Counted from the first letter of the stretch, positions 19,315 to 29,480 are shown. The stretch is 30,369 bases of DNA from Tetmemena sp. SeJ-2015 (GCA_027382625.1 JAJKFJ010019187.1:1-30369); one strand, 5' to 3'. The notes: generated from the letters alone by a model not told the origin. Numbers and translations: made by a program.

Positions 19315-20103
19315 TCAAGCCAAGAAAGCCTTAACTTCGTGTTGGTCAAGTTGGTAGAGTCTAACATAGTCGATTACATATTACTGAGGCCACTGAGTGG
19401 TGTCATCAGGGCTGCCAGGCCAGTAGCCACCAATAGCAAGGTTGAGAATGATGAAGAAGTTCTGATTCTCAAAAGGCCAGTTACCCTTGGCATCGCTCTT
19501 AGGGATTGAGCTGTACACGTTGCCGTCCACGTAGAAATCAATCTACTCAGGTTACCAGTTGACACCATAGGTGTGGAACTCGTGTGAATAGCTGTCATCA
19601 ATGTCGTATCCATGAGTGGTTCCATAGTTGGGAGCATGCAGAGAACCATAAATCTTAAGAGGGTCTTTTCCCACCCACTCCATGATGTCTATCTCTCCGC
19701 AAGCAGGCCAGCCGACTTGGTCGATGCTGTCTCCAAGCAGCCAAAAAGCGGGCCAGATTCCTTGCCCTCTTGGTAGAACAGCTCTCATCTCAACCTTTCC
19801 ATACATAGCTGAGAATTTGTACTGAGTCTTAAGCCTGGCTGAGGTGTACTAAGATCCACCATAGTCCTCCTTCAATCCTTGGATTATAAGATTCCCTCCT
19901 GCTAGGAAATTGTTGTCTCTTCTGTCAGTATAGTTCTCGAGTTCAGCGTTTCCAAAGCCACTGTTGCCCATGTCATAGCCCCATTTGGAAGTATCTACTT
20001 CCTATCCATCGAATTCATCAGACCAAACCAGTTTCCAGTCTTGAGAGAGAACTTATTGGAGAGTTGTCAACCCAAGAAGCAGCATAAGAGTAAGCTATTT
20101 CAT
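19315..20103 (-). CDS. GH16-2: uninterrupted secreted GH16 beta-glucanase
   Basis: ATG at 20103, TGA at 19315-19317, 789 nt, 262 residues with no IES. TAG is the third codon and further TAA/TAG follow in frame, all at positions compatible with Gln. Signal-like N-terminus MKQLTLMLLLGLTTLQQVLS; GEIDIMEW at the same residue numbers as GH16-1 (E137, E142); YGVNWQPEQIDFYVDG and YVIDYVRLYQL near the end. The C-terminus is shorter than in GH16-1 and -3, ending AFLA, and the body is clearly more diverged. Presumed role is hydrolysis of beta-1,3-type glucan outside the cell or in food vacuoles. It lies between the two scrambled paralogues on the same strand. The lack of spacers is striking and may reflect a block large enough to hold the gene, or loss of IESs. 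Confidence 0.95.
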
Positions 20104-20320
20104 TTTATAATATTTTATTATAGATTTGTTATCTAAGGATCCTAATTAGCTATAATTATGTTAAGGAAGCCCTCTAAAATTAAGTTTTAAGAATGCAGAA
20201 ATGGATTTTTATTTAAATGTATCTAATGAGAACTAATCAAAATTATGTAATTGCATTTTTTAACTCTTACTTTTAACTGAGATAAATCCATCATAACTAA
20301 TTTAAAATTTTAGGTTTTGA
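20104..20320. other. intergenic spacer between GH16-2 and gene M
   Basis: Short AT-rich divergent intergenic region (GH16-2 reads left, gene M right). No conserved AGGATAT pair like that of the other GH16 genes was found. Confidence 0.4.
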
Positions 20321-21507
20321 TAGATAATTTATTAAATTGTAGTTATTAGAAATATCAATTTCACTTTTAATTTTTATATCTTCAATAAATATAGAAAATA
20401 GACCTTTGATAAAGCATTTAAAGAAGCAGATTTTAATTATACCATAAAATTAGACTGCATTTATCTTGAATTGAAGAACTAGTACAGATAAGTAATTCTC
20501 TTTTAAATTTATAATAGAAACTTAATTAACCAAATTCCAGTCAAAATAAAGGTGAATAAGAATTAAGGAAAAATTAAACATATAAAATCATTGCTAGCAT
20601 ATATATTTATGAGTAAGAACATAATTAAGGATTTATTAAAATGTTTTTTAATATAGATGGGATTTTAATTTGATTTAGAAAATTTATTTAAGAGGTCAGG
20701 TTGAAATAGATCCACTTTAATAATTATTTCTTTCTCTTTCTCCTTATAATGCAATTATTTTAAAACTTAAAATAATTGCAAAATTAATTTGCGAAAGTGC
20801 TTTGAGTTCCAGAAACTTAAGTTTAAAAGTGTAAGTTGGCGATATATTAGAAGAATAATGCATTCAATTTCTAAAATGAGAAATTATTTGAAATTGCTTG
20901 AACAAGTAAATCATTTAAAGTTAAATTACTTACCAAGCGGTCTAAATTAGCAAATTTAACAATCAATATTTTCTAGATTCTTCTTTATTTCTTAACCAGT
21001 CGTTGAATTTAATTCCAAAATCTAAGATATTTAGTATGAATATCTGCATGAAATATTAGGAAATCCTTTAAAGAAAGTAATTAAGTTTTATTAGGCAAAA
21101 TTCAAAATGTATATTAACTTAATTGACTGTATATTTTAATATAAATTTAAAATAAGGAAAAACCTAATCTTCAAGATTACAGAAAATTCGAAGCAAGATT
21201 AGTTGCATTAAATTTAAGATAACTTAATAATGAGATATATAAAACTGAATCTATTTCCCGTCTTAATATGGTGTCATTAGTCGAAATTAAATTGCTTACT
21301 CTCAGATAAAATAGCATCATAGGTTCTCAAGCCATTCACATAATTGACATTGATGTCATTTCTGATAGTTTAAGGATGTCAAAGGTTAGCATATATAATA
21401 GAGAGATGGTCTAGAACCCTCAATCTTCACGCCCTTTTAGAAGAAATCAAGGAGCTGTCTCTGATAAAGGCGACTACATACATTCATTAGGGTCAAAATA
21501 AAGCTGA
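20321..21507 (+). CDS. gene M: split gene for a hydrophilic protein of unknown function (5' end unresolved)
   Basis: With TAA/TAG as Gln, a plus frame is open from 20321 to TGA at 20702-20704. The same phase resumes by about 20768 and runs on to about 21103. The pointer AAAATTC (21097-21103, 21183-21189) then joins AKF to EARLVALNLRQLNNE, and the frame ends at TGA 21505-21507. Content is Lys/Asn/Gln/Leu-rich with few gaps, e.g. FNSKIQDIQYEYLHEILGN and LPSGLNQQIQQSIFSRFFF, and a polar tail (NPQSSRPFRRNQ). At least 330 residues. The in-frame TGA at 20702 means a further IES must lie between about 20650 and 20770, and I did not find its pointer. No start codon was identified. No domain recognised; probably cytosolic or nuclear. 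It is read against its GH16 neighbours. Confidence 0.6.
21104..21182 (+). other. IES of gene M, pointer AAAATTC
   Basis: AAAATTC at 21097-21103 and 21183-21189; 79 bp, phase kept, switches to the frame that stays open to 21507. Confidence 0.7.
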
Positions 21508-21892
21508 GGTTGGATAGATAATTTATCTTATCTTGGATTTATTCTCAACACTGCCTCATTTTTATTAAATTTTTCTCCATTTAATTAATTTGATTTATCT
21601 TTAGAACATTTTTAATTAAAGCTTCAAAATTTCAAGAGTGGCTAAATATTTTATGATAAGAGGATACAAAAAAATGTTAGCAAATTAATAAAGTTTTATC
21701 CCCTAGATTGCAGGTAGACGAATCTTTGATACCTTTGATACAAGAATTTTCAAAGATTGATTTTCTGATTAGTGGAATCAATAAAAAAGATATTTTATCT
21801 GTTATCAGAATCTTTGAGCGTCATCACTGTAAGACTCAAATAAATCATCATTAAATAGCAAAGTTCATAAGCATAAAATCTATTTAAATCCT
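21508..21892. repeat. spacer after gene M, right part repeated at 17.8-18.06 kb
   Basis: Positions about 21646-21892 are a diverged copy of 17801-18060. The left part (21508-21645) is AT-rich with nothing recognisable. Confidence 0.55.
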
Positions 21893-22313
21893 CATTATAG
21901 CTGAGAATTTAATAAAAAAGAATATTAAATTAGATATTAATTTAAAATGGAATAAATCAGCGGCAGTTGAAGTGTGTCCAATTTAAATAATAATTATACC
22001 ATTCGATTCAGCATAAAATTCTAAGAACTTTTCATCCTTGCAACTTTTGTGTGGGAGCGCTCAGTTAAGAGTTATAAGCGACACAAGTTCTTGAGAGCCT
22101 GAAATATCGTTTTGATTCATTTGCGCGTAGCATATCTCGCTGCTGAGAGGTGCTGGAGCGATGATTAAAGAAGAAACTAATATTATTTTTTGATGAGCTA
22201 TCGAACAAGCTGCAGATCAGGGGGTGAATCTGCGATTTCAACTGACACGAATTTGCAACTCTCCATTTATTATTTTAGCCAATCACCGATTTTAATTAAA
22301 ATTCCTACTTTAA
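21893..22313. repeat. 430-bp repeat, copy A (recurs at 29786-30212)
   Basis: Shares with copy B, in the same order: TTATAGCTGAGAATTTAATA, GGCAGTTGAAGTGTG, TACCATTCGATT, TTCATCCTTGCAACTT, AGCTATCGAACAAGC and a CATTTATTATTTTA...CCGATTTT run. Copy A sits between the duplicated 3' flank and GH16-3, and is absent at the corresponding place beside GH16-1, so it behaves as an insertion. The minus strand has a short frame (about 22200-22070) ending in TGA at a position where copy B also has TGA, so it could instead be the 3' part of a duplicated gene. Confidence 0.6.
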
Positions 22314-22350
22314 TTCATTTAAAGAATATACATTTCAAAAGGTTCACTCT

Positions 22351-23324
22351 TCAGTTGAGGAATGAAACTTGCTCAACCTCAGCAGCAGCTGACCAGTCAA
22401 TTTCAAAAACTCTGACGTAATCAATTACATATTGAGCGGGGAATTAGGTGCTTTCGTCAGGACTTCCAGGCCAGTTACCACCTACAGCCAAGTTCAATAG
22501 GATGAAGAAGTTCTGGTTTTCAAAAGGCCAGTGACCACCAGATTTAAATTCTTTATCAAAAGTCGAGTTGGTTTGGTTGCCAGTTCACTCCATAAGCTCA
22601 AAAATTACAAAAATTAATCTAAAAATATATTGTTGAGAATGAAGTCACGAAGTTTGAGAAACATGAAAATAAGAATGTTTGATGGAGTTGACTTTTATCT
22701 AAAATGGCGCCAGATTGACTCTTATAAACTGTGTTGTAAACGTTTCCATCTACGTAGAAGTCGATTAAACTATTTCCTATTCACTCCATAAGTATGATAG
22801 TTGTGAGAGAAGCTATCATCGATGTTGTAGCCGTGAGTAGTATCGTAAGAGGGGGCGTGTAGGGATGCATATACGTGGCTAGGGTCTTTTCCTACCCACT
22901 CCATAATGTCGATCTCACCACAAGCAGGCCAGCCATTTTGATTAATACTATCTCCAAGTAGCCAAAAGGCAGGCCAGATGCCTTGACCTCTAGGAAGAAC
23001 GGCTCTCATCTCAAACTTTCCGTAAGTGATAGAGAACTTTCCCTGAGTAGTCATTCTAGCTGAGGTGTATTGAGAACCACCGTAGTTTTCTTTCAGAGCC
23101 GAGATGACTAGATTACCATTTGAAAGAAAAGCGTTTTCAGAGCGGTCAGTATAGTACTCAAGCTCATTGTTGCTCGCGCCCACGTTTCCTAGCTCGAAGT
23201 TCCACTTGCTTCTGTCAACTTGGTCACCATCGAATTCATCAGCCCAGACCTGGACCCATTTTTAAGCAGATGCTTACTTGATAGTGATTGCTCCGACAAG
23301 GAGGAGGGATGCTATAAACTTCAT
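22351..23324 (-). CDS. GH16-3: scrambled gene for a secreted GH16 beta-glucanase
   Basis: ATG at 23324, TGA at 22351-22353. Blocks in coding order: A 22780-23324, B 22560-22596, C 22710-22764, D 22351-22544, again lying A-C-B-D. Pointers: A/B CTTATGGAGTGAA (13 bp), B/C TCGACTT, C/D AATCTGG. The reordered frame is 804 nt and 267 residues, the same length as GH16-1. Signal peptide MKFIASLLLVGAITIKQASA; GEIDIMEWVG intact (E137, E142); NWQPNQLDFYVDG and YVIDYVRVFEID present; C-terminus EQVSFLN identical in pattern to GH16-1. Differences are spread through the gene and pointer lengths have shifted, so this is an old duplicate rather than an assembly repeat. Expected to be a secreted beta-1,3-type glucanase. 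Confidence 0.95.
22545..22559 (-). other. IES between blocks B and D of GH16-3
   Basis: 15 bp, the same length as in GH16-1, sequence diverged. Confidence 0.9.
22560..22596 (-). other. MDS B of GH16-3, 37 bp, out of order
   Basis: Encodes NWQPNQ between CTTATGGAGTGAA (22584-22596) and TCGACTT (22560-22566). Confidence 0.93.
22597..22709 (-). other. IES between blocks C and B of GH16-3
   Basis: 113 bp, AT-rich, in the same place as the 86-bp spacer of GH16-1. Confidence 0.9.
22710..22764 (-). other. MDS C of GH16-3, out of order
   Basis: Encodes DFYVDGNVYNTVYKSQS, bounded by TCGACTT (22758-22764) and AATCTGG (22710-22716). Confidence 0.93.
22765..22779 (-). other. IES between blocks A and C of GH16-3
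   Basis: 15 bp, against 16 bp in GH16-1. Confidence 0.9.
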
Positions 23325-23864
23325 GATGTAAATAGATTTATATTATTATAAAATACTTAAAATCATGAATTTATATCCTTGAGAGTATTAAGCTGTGAGA
23401 TTAAGAATTAGGTAATAGTATAATAGTTGAGATAATGAGAATAATATCCTATTTATTTTTAAACCTTCTTAAAATGAATGACGTCTTTACAAGGGAAAGA
23501 ATTATTTGAAATGAGATTTAAATAAATGTAATTAAAAAAAAGATAGAATGCATTGTTCCAATAAGAGCTACTTATGAAGCTTATGCCATTAAAATTTTTT
23601 ATTATAAATTGTTAAAATTAGAATAAAAGTATTAGAGATATTCATTTTGATTTTTTAATAAAGTTGTTATATTAGTTCTTGATAGATCCAAAGATAGACA
23701 TGCTTTTAATTCTTTTAATATAGTTGAATATATAAAAAATCCTTCATTTGTCAAAAAAATAAAATGGATTGTATTAAGTTGTTGCATGGACCTTTTTCTT
23801 GGCTAAATCTAAAATTAAATTGAGTTTTCTTATTTTAAAAAATGATGCACAGTATTCAAAAGCA
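23325..23864 (-). promoter_or_regulatory. 5' flank of GH16-3 and spacer to gene R
   Basis: The part nearest GH16-3 carries the two blocks shared with GH16-1 (23371-23387 and 23439-23450). Beyond about 23520 the spacer is plain AT-rich DNA up to the gene R stop codon, with nothing recognisable. Confidence 0.4.
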
Positions 23865-26800
23865 TCAATTTTTGTCGATTTACCCTAATCTAATTGAATC
23901 ATAAAGGTTACTTTGCTAAAACTGATTTTATAGAAAGTTCAACTACGATTTCCTCTTAAATATATTTTAATTTTAGCATTTATTTTGGTTTTTATTAAAA
24001 TTTAAATCTATATTTTAAGCCAATTTTGAAGCTTCCTCTTTTTATTGAATTTAAATTTTACTTTCACCTTAAAGATAAAAGTTAATCTTTATTTTTTGTT
24101 TTATACCTAGACGAGTATTCGAATCTAATTGTAAATTTTTAATAGATTGCTCAAGTGCTGGGCTGTCATTCAAAAAAGAAAGCAAATTTAAATTTACTTC
24201 ATTTCTTCCAAGAGCAATTTATTTGTTTGGTTATTGATCTTAATTTTAGTATGCCTAGGCTTGACGGCTTTTGAGACTTTCTATGGACTTTTTCTGTGCC
24301 TGGGAAAGCTTAAACTTTCCCATCATAAATTTAGCACTCTTCTCTTCCCCAGCTTTTAAAATAAAAAAATTAAAAAATAATTATCATTCTTTTTATATTT
24401 TGCAGCTTCTTCTATAGGTTTTTGAGGCGTCCTTTCAAACTTTGTTTGATTTACTCTGAATCCCTTTTGCTGAGAGATTTCTTATACCACAGATTAGTGA
24501 TCCTGGAGATATATTTGGTTTTGATGATTTTCTTTTCTTTTACGGCCTTTATCAAAATATTTTATGGTCCATAATTATTATATTTAAATTGAGTCTTTTG
24601 AGCTCTACTTTGATGGAAAAATGTAACTAGATACAGTTATCTCATTATTTTAAATAATTGTTTTATATGCAATAATTTTATAAGCTCACTAGCATTAGGA
24701 CTACCAGGCTCCGGTGTATCTAAGTCGTTAAATGATCCTCCTCTAATGGCTTTATTTAAATGGAATTTCTTGAAAGCATGAAATTTGCCATGTTGAAAAA
24801 TATCAGTGGGGATGCTGCTTGTTTAAGTTTCCATTAGCCCATCGAAAGATTGGTTTCTCTCTCGATTGCCCTCCCTGCCTTCTTATTACCTTTATTCTTC
24901 TAAAGCTTACCTAGCTAATTTCAACCTCAATTTATAAAATAAATTTTTGTGAAAGAATAAAATAATATATTACATGTGATGATGATGATTAAAAAAATTA
25001 ATTTCTTTTCTCTTTCAAACTTCCATAGCCATCTTCGATATATTATTTGATATTTTAGGTCCTTGCAAAATTTCCTACCCCAGAATTTTAACCTGAAGGA
25101 CATGCTTCCTATAATCACCATAAAGAAGATTCCCATGTTTATAGATATCAGAACTAAAATTAAAACTATTTAAGTCAGATTTTATATTAAAATTATTAAA
25201 AAATGAGAGCAATAACGCCAAAACCTAAGTTGTATTAGACAGTGAGATCAATAAATAATTTATAAGAAATTATTTGATTAAAATTAATGAATCATCGGTG
25301 AAATCTGTCAAAGCGTGGAGACTGTTTAAGATTATAAGAAGCAAAAACTCATTCACAATCTCAATTATAGTGTCCATCCTGTCTATGTACGGTTAATATA
25401 TTCCCATCAGGATAATAAATTATGTACAAATTTAGCAATGAAATAAAGGTAAATGTTTGTCAAGCTAAAAAATATGCACACCCAGATTTGAAAACTACTA
25501 TAAGTTTTTAGATTCACTAATGCAGCTGCGAAAACAGCCCGACGTAAGAGGTAGAAAGCCATTTGATACTGAGAAAAAGTAACTGAGGGTCGTAAGTTAT
25601 TGTAGATTGAACCATATTTAGTTTGGAAATCCTTGTTTTAGAGGCTATTACGATTTTTAAGAATGAATATCTGCAAGGCAATGGGATAGACTATAAGTAG
25701 GCCGCAGATAATAAGACCTGAAATTTAGTTGAAGTCAAACTAAAATATATTCATAGTTTACTAAATTAGCATATTATTGTAATTAAGTTGACACTAAACG
25801 GTGACTAATAGTTAATTTAATGAAAAGTATATTCTTACTGTTGTAGAATTAAGGTTAGCATTCAAGAAAAACTTAAGATATGCTTTAGAAATGTAAGTTA
25901 TTAGACAACCAAACATCAACTGCCTTTTAAGCTTATTGAATACTATCAAAAACTTTAAATTATTAATAATTAGAAATAAAACCTTTGAGACTTTCTACAG
26001 AATCTATAAAGCAACAAAAGCATAGCAAGAACAAGACCCATCAATAAAACAGTAAATACAATCTTTATAACACTTTTTTCATAATTAGAGCTTGAGTAAC
26101 GTGATGAACTATAAATAATTAGAGGTTCACTTAATGCAGCAAAATTTCATTAGAAATTTAAAATTTTGAAATCCTCTGTTTTAGCAACCTTGTTTGGAAA
26201 TCATTCTGTTAAAGGTATGAATGTTATAAAAAAATTCATGAATAATGATAAATTTTTAAAAATTAGGAATTATTCAAGATTTTACCCCATTCGACCAAAG
26301 ACAAGAATCCCTTCTCTTCTGATTGAAGTTTCTCTAGAATATAAGACATAGTATGAATTTTTGAGAATGGCCGATGATTTAAAGGAAATTTGTTGCGTAT
26401 ATCTTACTAATCTCTCAAATGTAGAAAATATACTTTAAAAAATCTAGCCATTTTTGAAATAATGGGATTTTACTGCTAAAATGGAACTTAAAAGTATTTT
26501 TTATAAAAACAGCACACTTTCCTCCCTCTTAAACTGAACACACTCAGAGTGGTAGCTTATAAGAAGGGAGAACCTGTCTTTTTTTCCTGTTTCGCCTCGC
26601 CGAATTTCATAATAATTTATATGTAGTTGTAGTAGTTAGTATATGCTCAAACATTCACTTCATTTTATGTATCTCTAACTGGATTACTCTTTAATGTTAT
26701 TTATATCTTAATATATTATTTATTAAGATGAGTTAAAATGAAATAGAACGAGTCTTGTAGAAATTTAAAGATATCAAGTGTATCAAAGCTGTTTTACACC

Positions 26801-29480
26801 TCCGAAACTGACGAATCAAATTAACCAATAATGAAATCGGAAACTTGAGAAGGTATTATATCCACATTTGAGATGTCTATAATGCTCTCCATGCAAACCA
26901 TTACGTTATCAGGTATGCTTATGCTTATCAAAGGCAAGTGAGTTATGAGTTGCAGCACGTTTAGTAAATTCCAAATCTATTTTAAAGACACTCCAAAGAA
27001 TATCGCCAGGAATAGATTCGTAATTATGCTCGCTGTCAATGATTAATCTACTAGTGAGTATGCTGCCTTTGCAATCTCCAGAGCAGCTATTTTCAATAAA
27101 TTTCTAATTAAACTTACTAGAATTTTTAGATTGAGGTGGAATATATGCTCTAATAGTAAGTCCATCTTCTATCTGGAAGTCAATAGTTTGAAAGAAAGTG
27201 TTGTCTTTGAAAGTTATCTCCAATTTATCATAGATCTATTAATTTAACCCCTTAAGAATAATAAATCTTACTTTTCCTGTTGAAATTTACTCAGGGTTTT
27301 TGAATGTAGCTTTTAAACTCATTTTATTAGCCTCAAATTTCGTTACATTCAAAGAAATTATTGACGAATTCACCTATTTATATAGTATGAGCCTGCTCTG
27401 TAAACTCTTGGAAATACTTTTATACATATTTGGTGCTGGGATTAAGAATGGTTTCGGAAATATTATTGTAATGTCACCTATTAAAAAGTTTTAGCTCTAT
27501 GAATATTACCTGATTTAGAGATACTACCAAATTTTGGATTACAGACTGAAACTAAAGGACACCCATAGGTAATCGCTTTGGGCTTATTAACTTTGAGAGT
27601 GAAGATCTTGGAAAACAAAATCTTTGATTGGTCATCGCTCCTTGCCTGATATTCAATGTCATAAGAGCCCACGTTTTTTAAAACTGGAGAGAAAGTTAGG
27701 ACAGATTTTTCCTCTTTATCCTACGTAGAAAATAGAGCGGCATCTCTGAAGTCTAACCTACAATTTAGATTATAAGCTTGAACAAAAAAGATATTTAATT
27801 GAAGGAAGAGAGACAACTAGGCAGTATGAAGTTAAAGACTTCATCTGCTTGCATCTAAGGGTTTGGAATATTGCATAGTGCGTCTGCTAGAGCAGCCTTA
27901 TTACTTTCACTTTCCTCCTTTGGAAGTTAGATATCTATATTAAGCTAAATCTGCCCTAGATACTTATTCCTTTCGTTGTAAGTTTAGATGTTAAAGGTAT
28001 ATAACCCAGCATCTTCTCAGTTGAATGTTATGACTGAAATAACTTTCATGTCTGCGTTTATGCTCACGAAGGCTGGCAATAAATAGAATGATGAAACCAT
28101 TTTAATAAATCAATTGTGTAAATGAATACTGAGGCTTTTTTCGAGTCCACAAGTTTGATTTTATAAGCGTAGGGGCATATGCAATTCTTATGGATGAAGT
28201 ATTGGTCGAAACTGTGAAAAATAAGCCGAGTACCTACTACGTAGGTCATCGTATACTATGCTAAAGTAGGCGAGAAATACGAGTCATTGCAAGTTACTCT
28301 GAGTGCAACAGGATACACTGCACTTTGAAAAGATTAAATTAAAATAAGCATCATAATTATTGTGAGAAAACCAGAAGGGCTATACATAACTAGTTACAAG
28401 TCATATTCGCACTTTGAGTATTTCTATGTGTTGTTAAGCATGAATAGAATGGAGGTGCTATTTGTATTAATTAAAGAATAGGAAAATATAATACGATATT
28501 AAATAGTGTATCAACTTTAACATTTAACTCTGTAAGCCCAGAGACTAAGTAGTCTATATAATAGGATATTTCTGAAGGGCAATTTATTGCTGGAAATTAT
28601 ACAGAAAAAGTAGTTTTATTATTCTATTTTTAAGAGAATTATATTTGTGAGAGCTGACATTTATCAATATAATATTTAATCTTTCTTTGTGAGAACATAA
28701 AAGAAAAAAGATTCTTAAAAGAAATTCATTCCAATCTACCTTAATATACTATTATTGAACATATGAGGATGACTGAATAAAATATTAATTTCACATCTAT
28801 GATTATGATAACCACTAAAAATTTTATCTAATAATCAAATTTAATTAATTCTGAGCTATACACCCCTAAAGTTTAGATTTTTGCCATCAGTTAATAGTTC
28901 AAACGCTACTCGAGAAATATTTACATTCATTAATTTATATTTAAAAATAGCTTGTATTTATGGTTGTCCTTTGGGGACAAGAGTAGTCTCTTAGTAGAAT
29001 ATCAGTTCTGGGATTGTTGAATCGTCCAACATAACAGCTTTACATATTCTGGTAGTGCTTAAACTAACTATATAGTCTAATGGGTTATAGGTATTGGCCT
29101 CAGGTATTTCTAACTCAGTAAATTATAACTAAGCATTGAGAGGTTGCGCATTCCAAAAATTGATATTATCTTTCTAAAATATTTTTTAAGCAAATATTAA
29201 TAAGATATTCTTGGCATATGTATATGATGAAACGTTGTAAAATTAAAATTGCTCATTTTCATTTTTAAGCTTGTAGTCAGCATCTGTATCATAACTGAAA
29301 GATAAATTTTAATTAAAGTTACTTAAAAATTGAATAAGTATTTATAAACACTCTTGGTAAGGTATATTATTTGAAATGAAAAGTTTTTAGCGTGAATCAG
29401 CTGCGAGTGATGAGGAATAAACACAATCAAGATTGGATCCGTAGATGCCCCAACTCAGAGAATAGGAGGGAAAGTAGCGT
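23865..29480 (-). CDS. gene R: large multi-pass membrane protein with Ig/cadherin-like ectodomains (5' end unresolved)
   Basis: Stop TGA at 23865-23867. Reading leftward from about 29480, ectodomain blocks include W-G-x2-GSNLDCVYSSSL, INCPSEISYYIDY, CICPYAYKIKLVDSKK and NVGSYDIEYQARSDDQS. They resemble the Cys-containing, He_PIG/cadherin-like repeats of large ciliate surface proteins. Then come membrane segments and loops at about 27100-26780 (WNLLNVLQLITHLPLIS, a ciliate-family hallmark), 26070-25985, 25720-25660, 25520-25430 and 25420-25290. The segment around 25650-25550 holds YGSIYNNLRP and FYLLRRAVF. A hydrophilic Q/N/K-rich cytoplasmic tail fills 24900-23865. Seven IESs were resolved by in-phase pointers; others must exist, notably in 26.0-26.75 and 28.3-29.4 kb. 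One in-frame TGA (28017-28019) was not removed by any IES I could find. Likely a surface receptor or adhesion-like protein; ligand unknown. Confidence 0.75.
24356..24402 (-). other. IES of gene R, pointer AAGCTG
   Basis: AAGCTG (gene strand) at 24403-24408 and 24350-24355; 47 bp. Joins PIEEA to GEEKSAKFMMGKF in phase. Confidence 0.8.
24563..24579 (-). other. IES of gene R, pointer AAATAT
   Basis: AAATAT at 24580-24585 and 24557-24562 (gene strand); 17 bp. Joins KTQFKY to FDKGRKRKENHQ. Confidence 0.7.
25422..25427 (-). other. very short IES of gene R (6 bp between pointers), pointer AATTT
   Basis: AATTT at 25428-25432 and 25417-25421 (gene strand). Removal of 11 bp joins YLYFIAKF to IILMGIYQPYID, the order expected in this membrane-protein family. 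Confidence 0.65.
27104..27120 (-). other. IES of gene R, pointer AAATT
   Basis: AAATT at 27121-27125 and 27099-27103 (gene strand); 17 bp. Joins PPQSKN to LLKIAALEIAKAAYS. Confidence 0.75.
27338..27348 (-). other. short IES of gene R (11 bp), pointer TTTGA
   Basis: TTTGA at 27349-27353 and 27333-27337 (gene strand). Removal fixes a +1 frame change and gives NNFFEANKMSLKATFKNP. Confidence 0.75.
27810..27834 (-). other. IES of gene R, pointer TCTT
   Basis: TCTT at 27835-27838 and 27806-27809 (gene strand); 25 bp. Gives ADEVFLQLNIFFVQAYNLNC. Confidence 0.55.
28085..28103 (-). other. IES of gene R, pointer ATTTATT
   Basis: ATTTATT at 28104-28110 and 28078-28084 (gene strand); 19 bp. Joins SVFIYTIDL to LPAFVSINADMK. 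Confidence 0.8.

Noticed and set aside
19374..19649. Open frame on the minus strand beginning MVLCMLPTMEPLMDTT
   Set aside because: It is a frame-shifted shadow of GH16-2 on the same strand.
18505..19806. Standard, bacterial or Euplotes genetic code
   Set aside because: Under the standard code the GH16 genes break at TAA/TAG exactly where Gln is conserved; under a TGA=Cys code the genes would have no proper ends.
24927..25136. Small minus-strand membrane protein MGIFFMVIIGSMS...
   Set aside because: Another frame on the same strand (NLLYGDYRKHVLQVKILGQE) continues smoothly into the adjoining gene R membrane region, so the small frame is a shadow.
27300..27494. Plus-strand open frame beginning MNVAFKLILLASNF
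   Set aside because: Opposite to well-supported gene R coding blocks.
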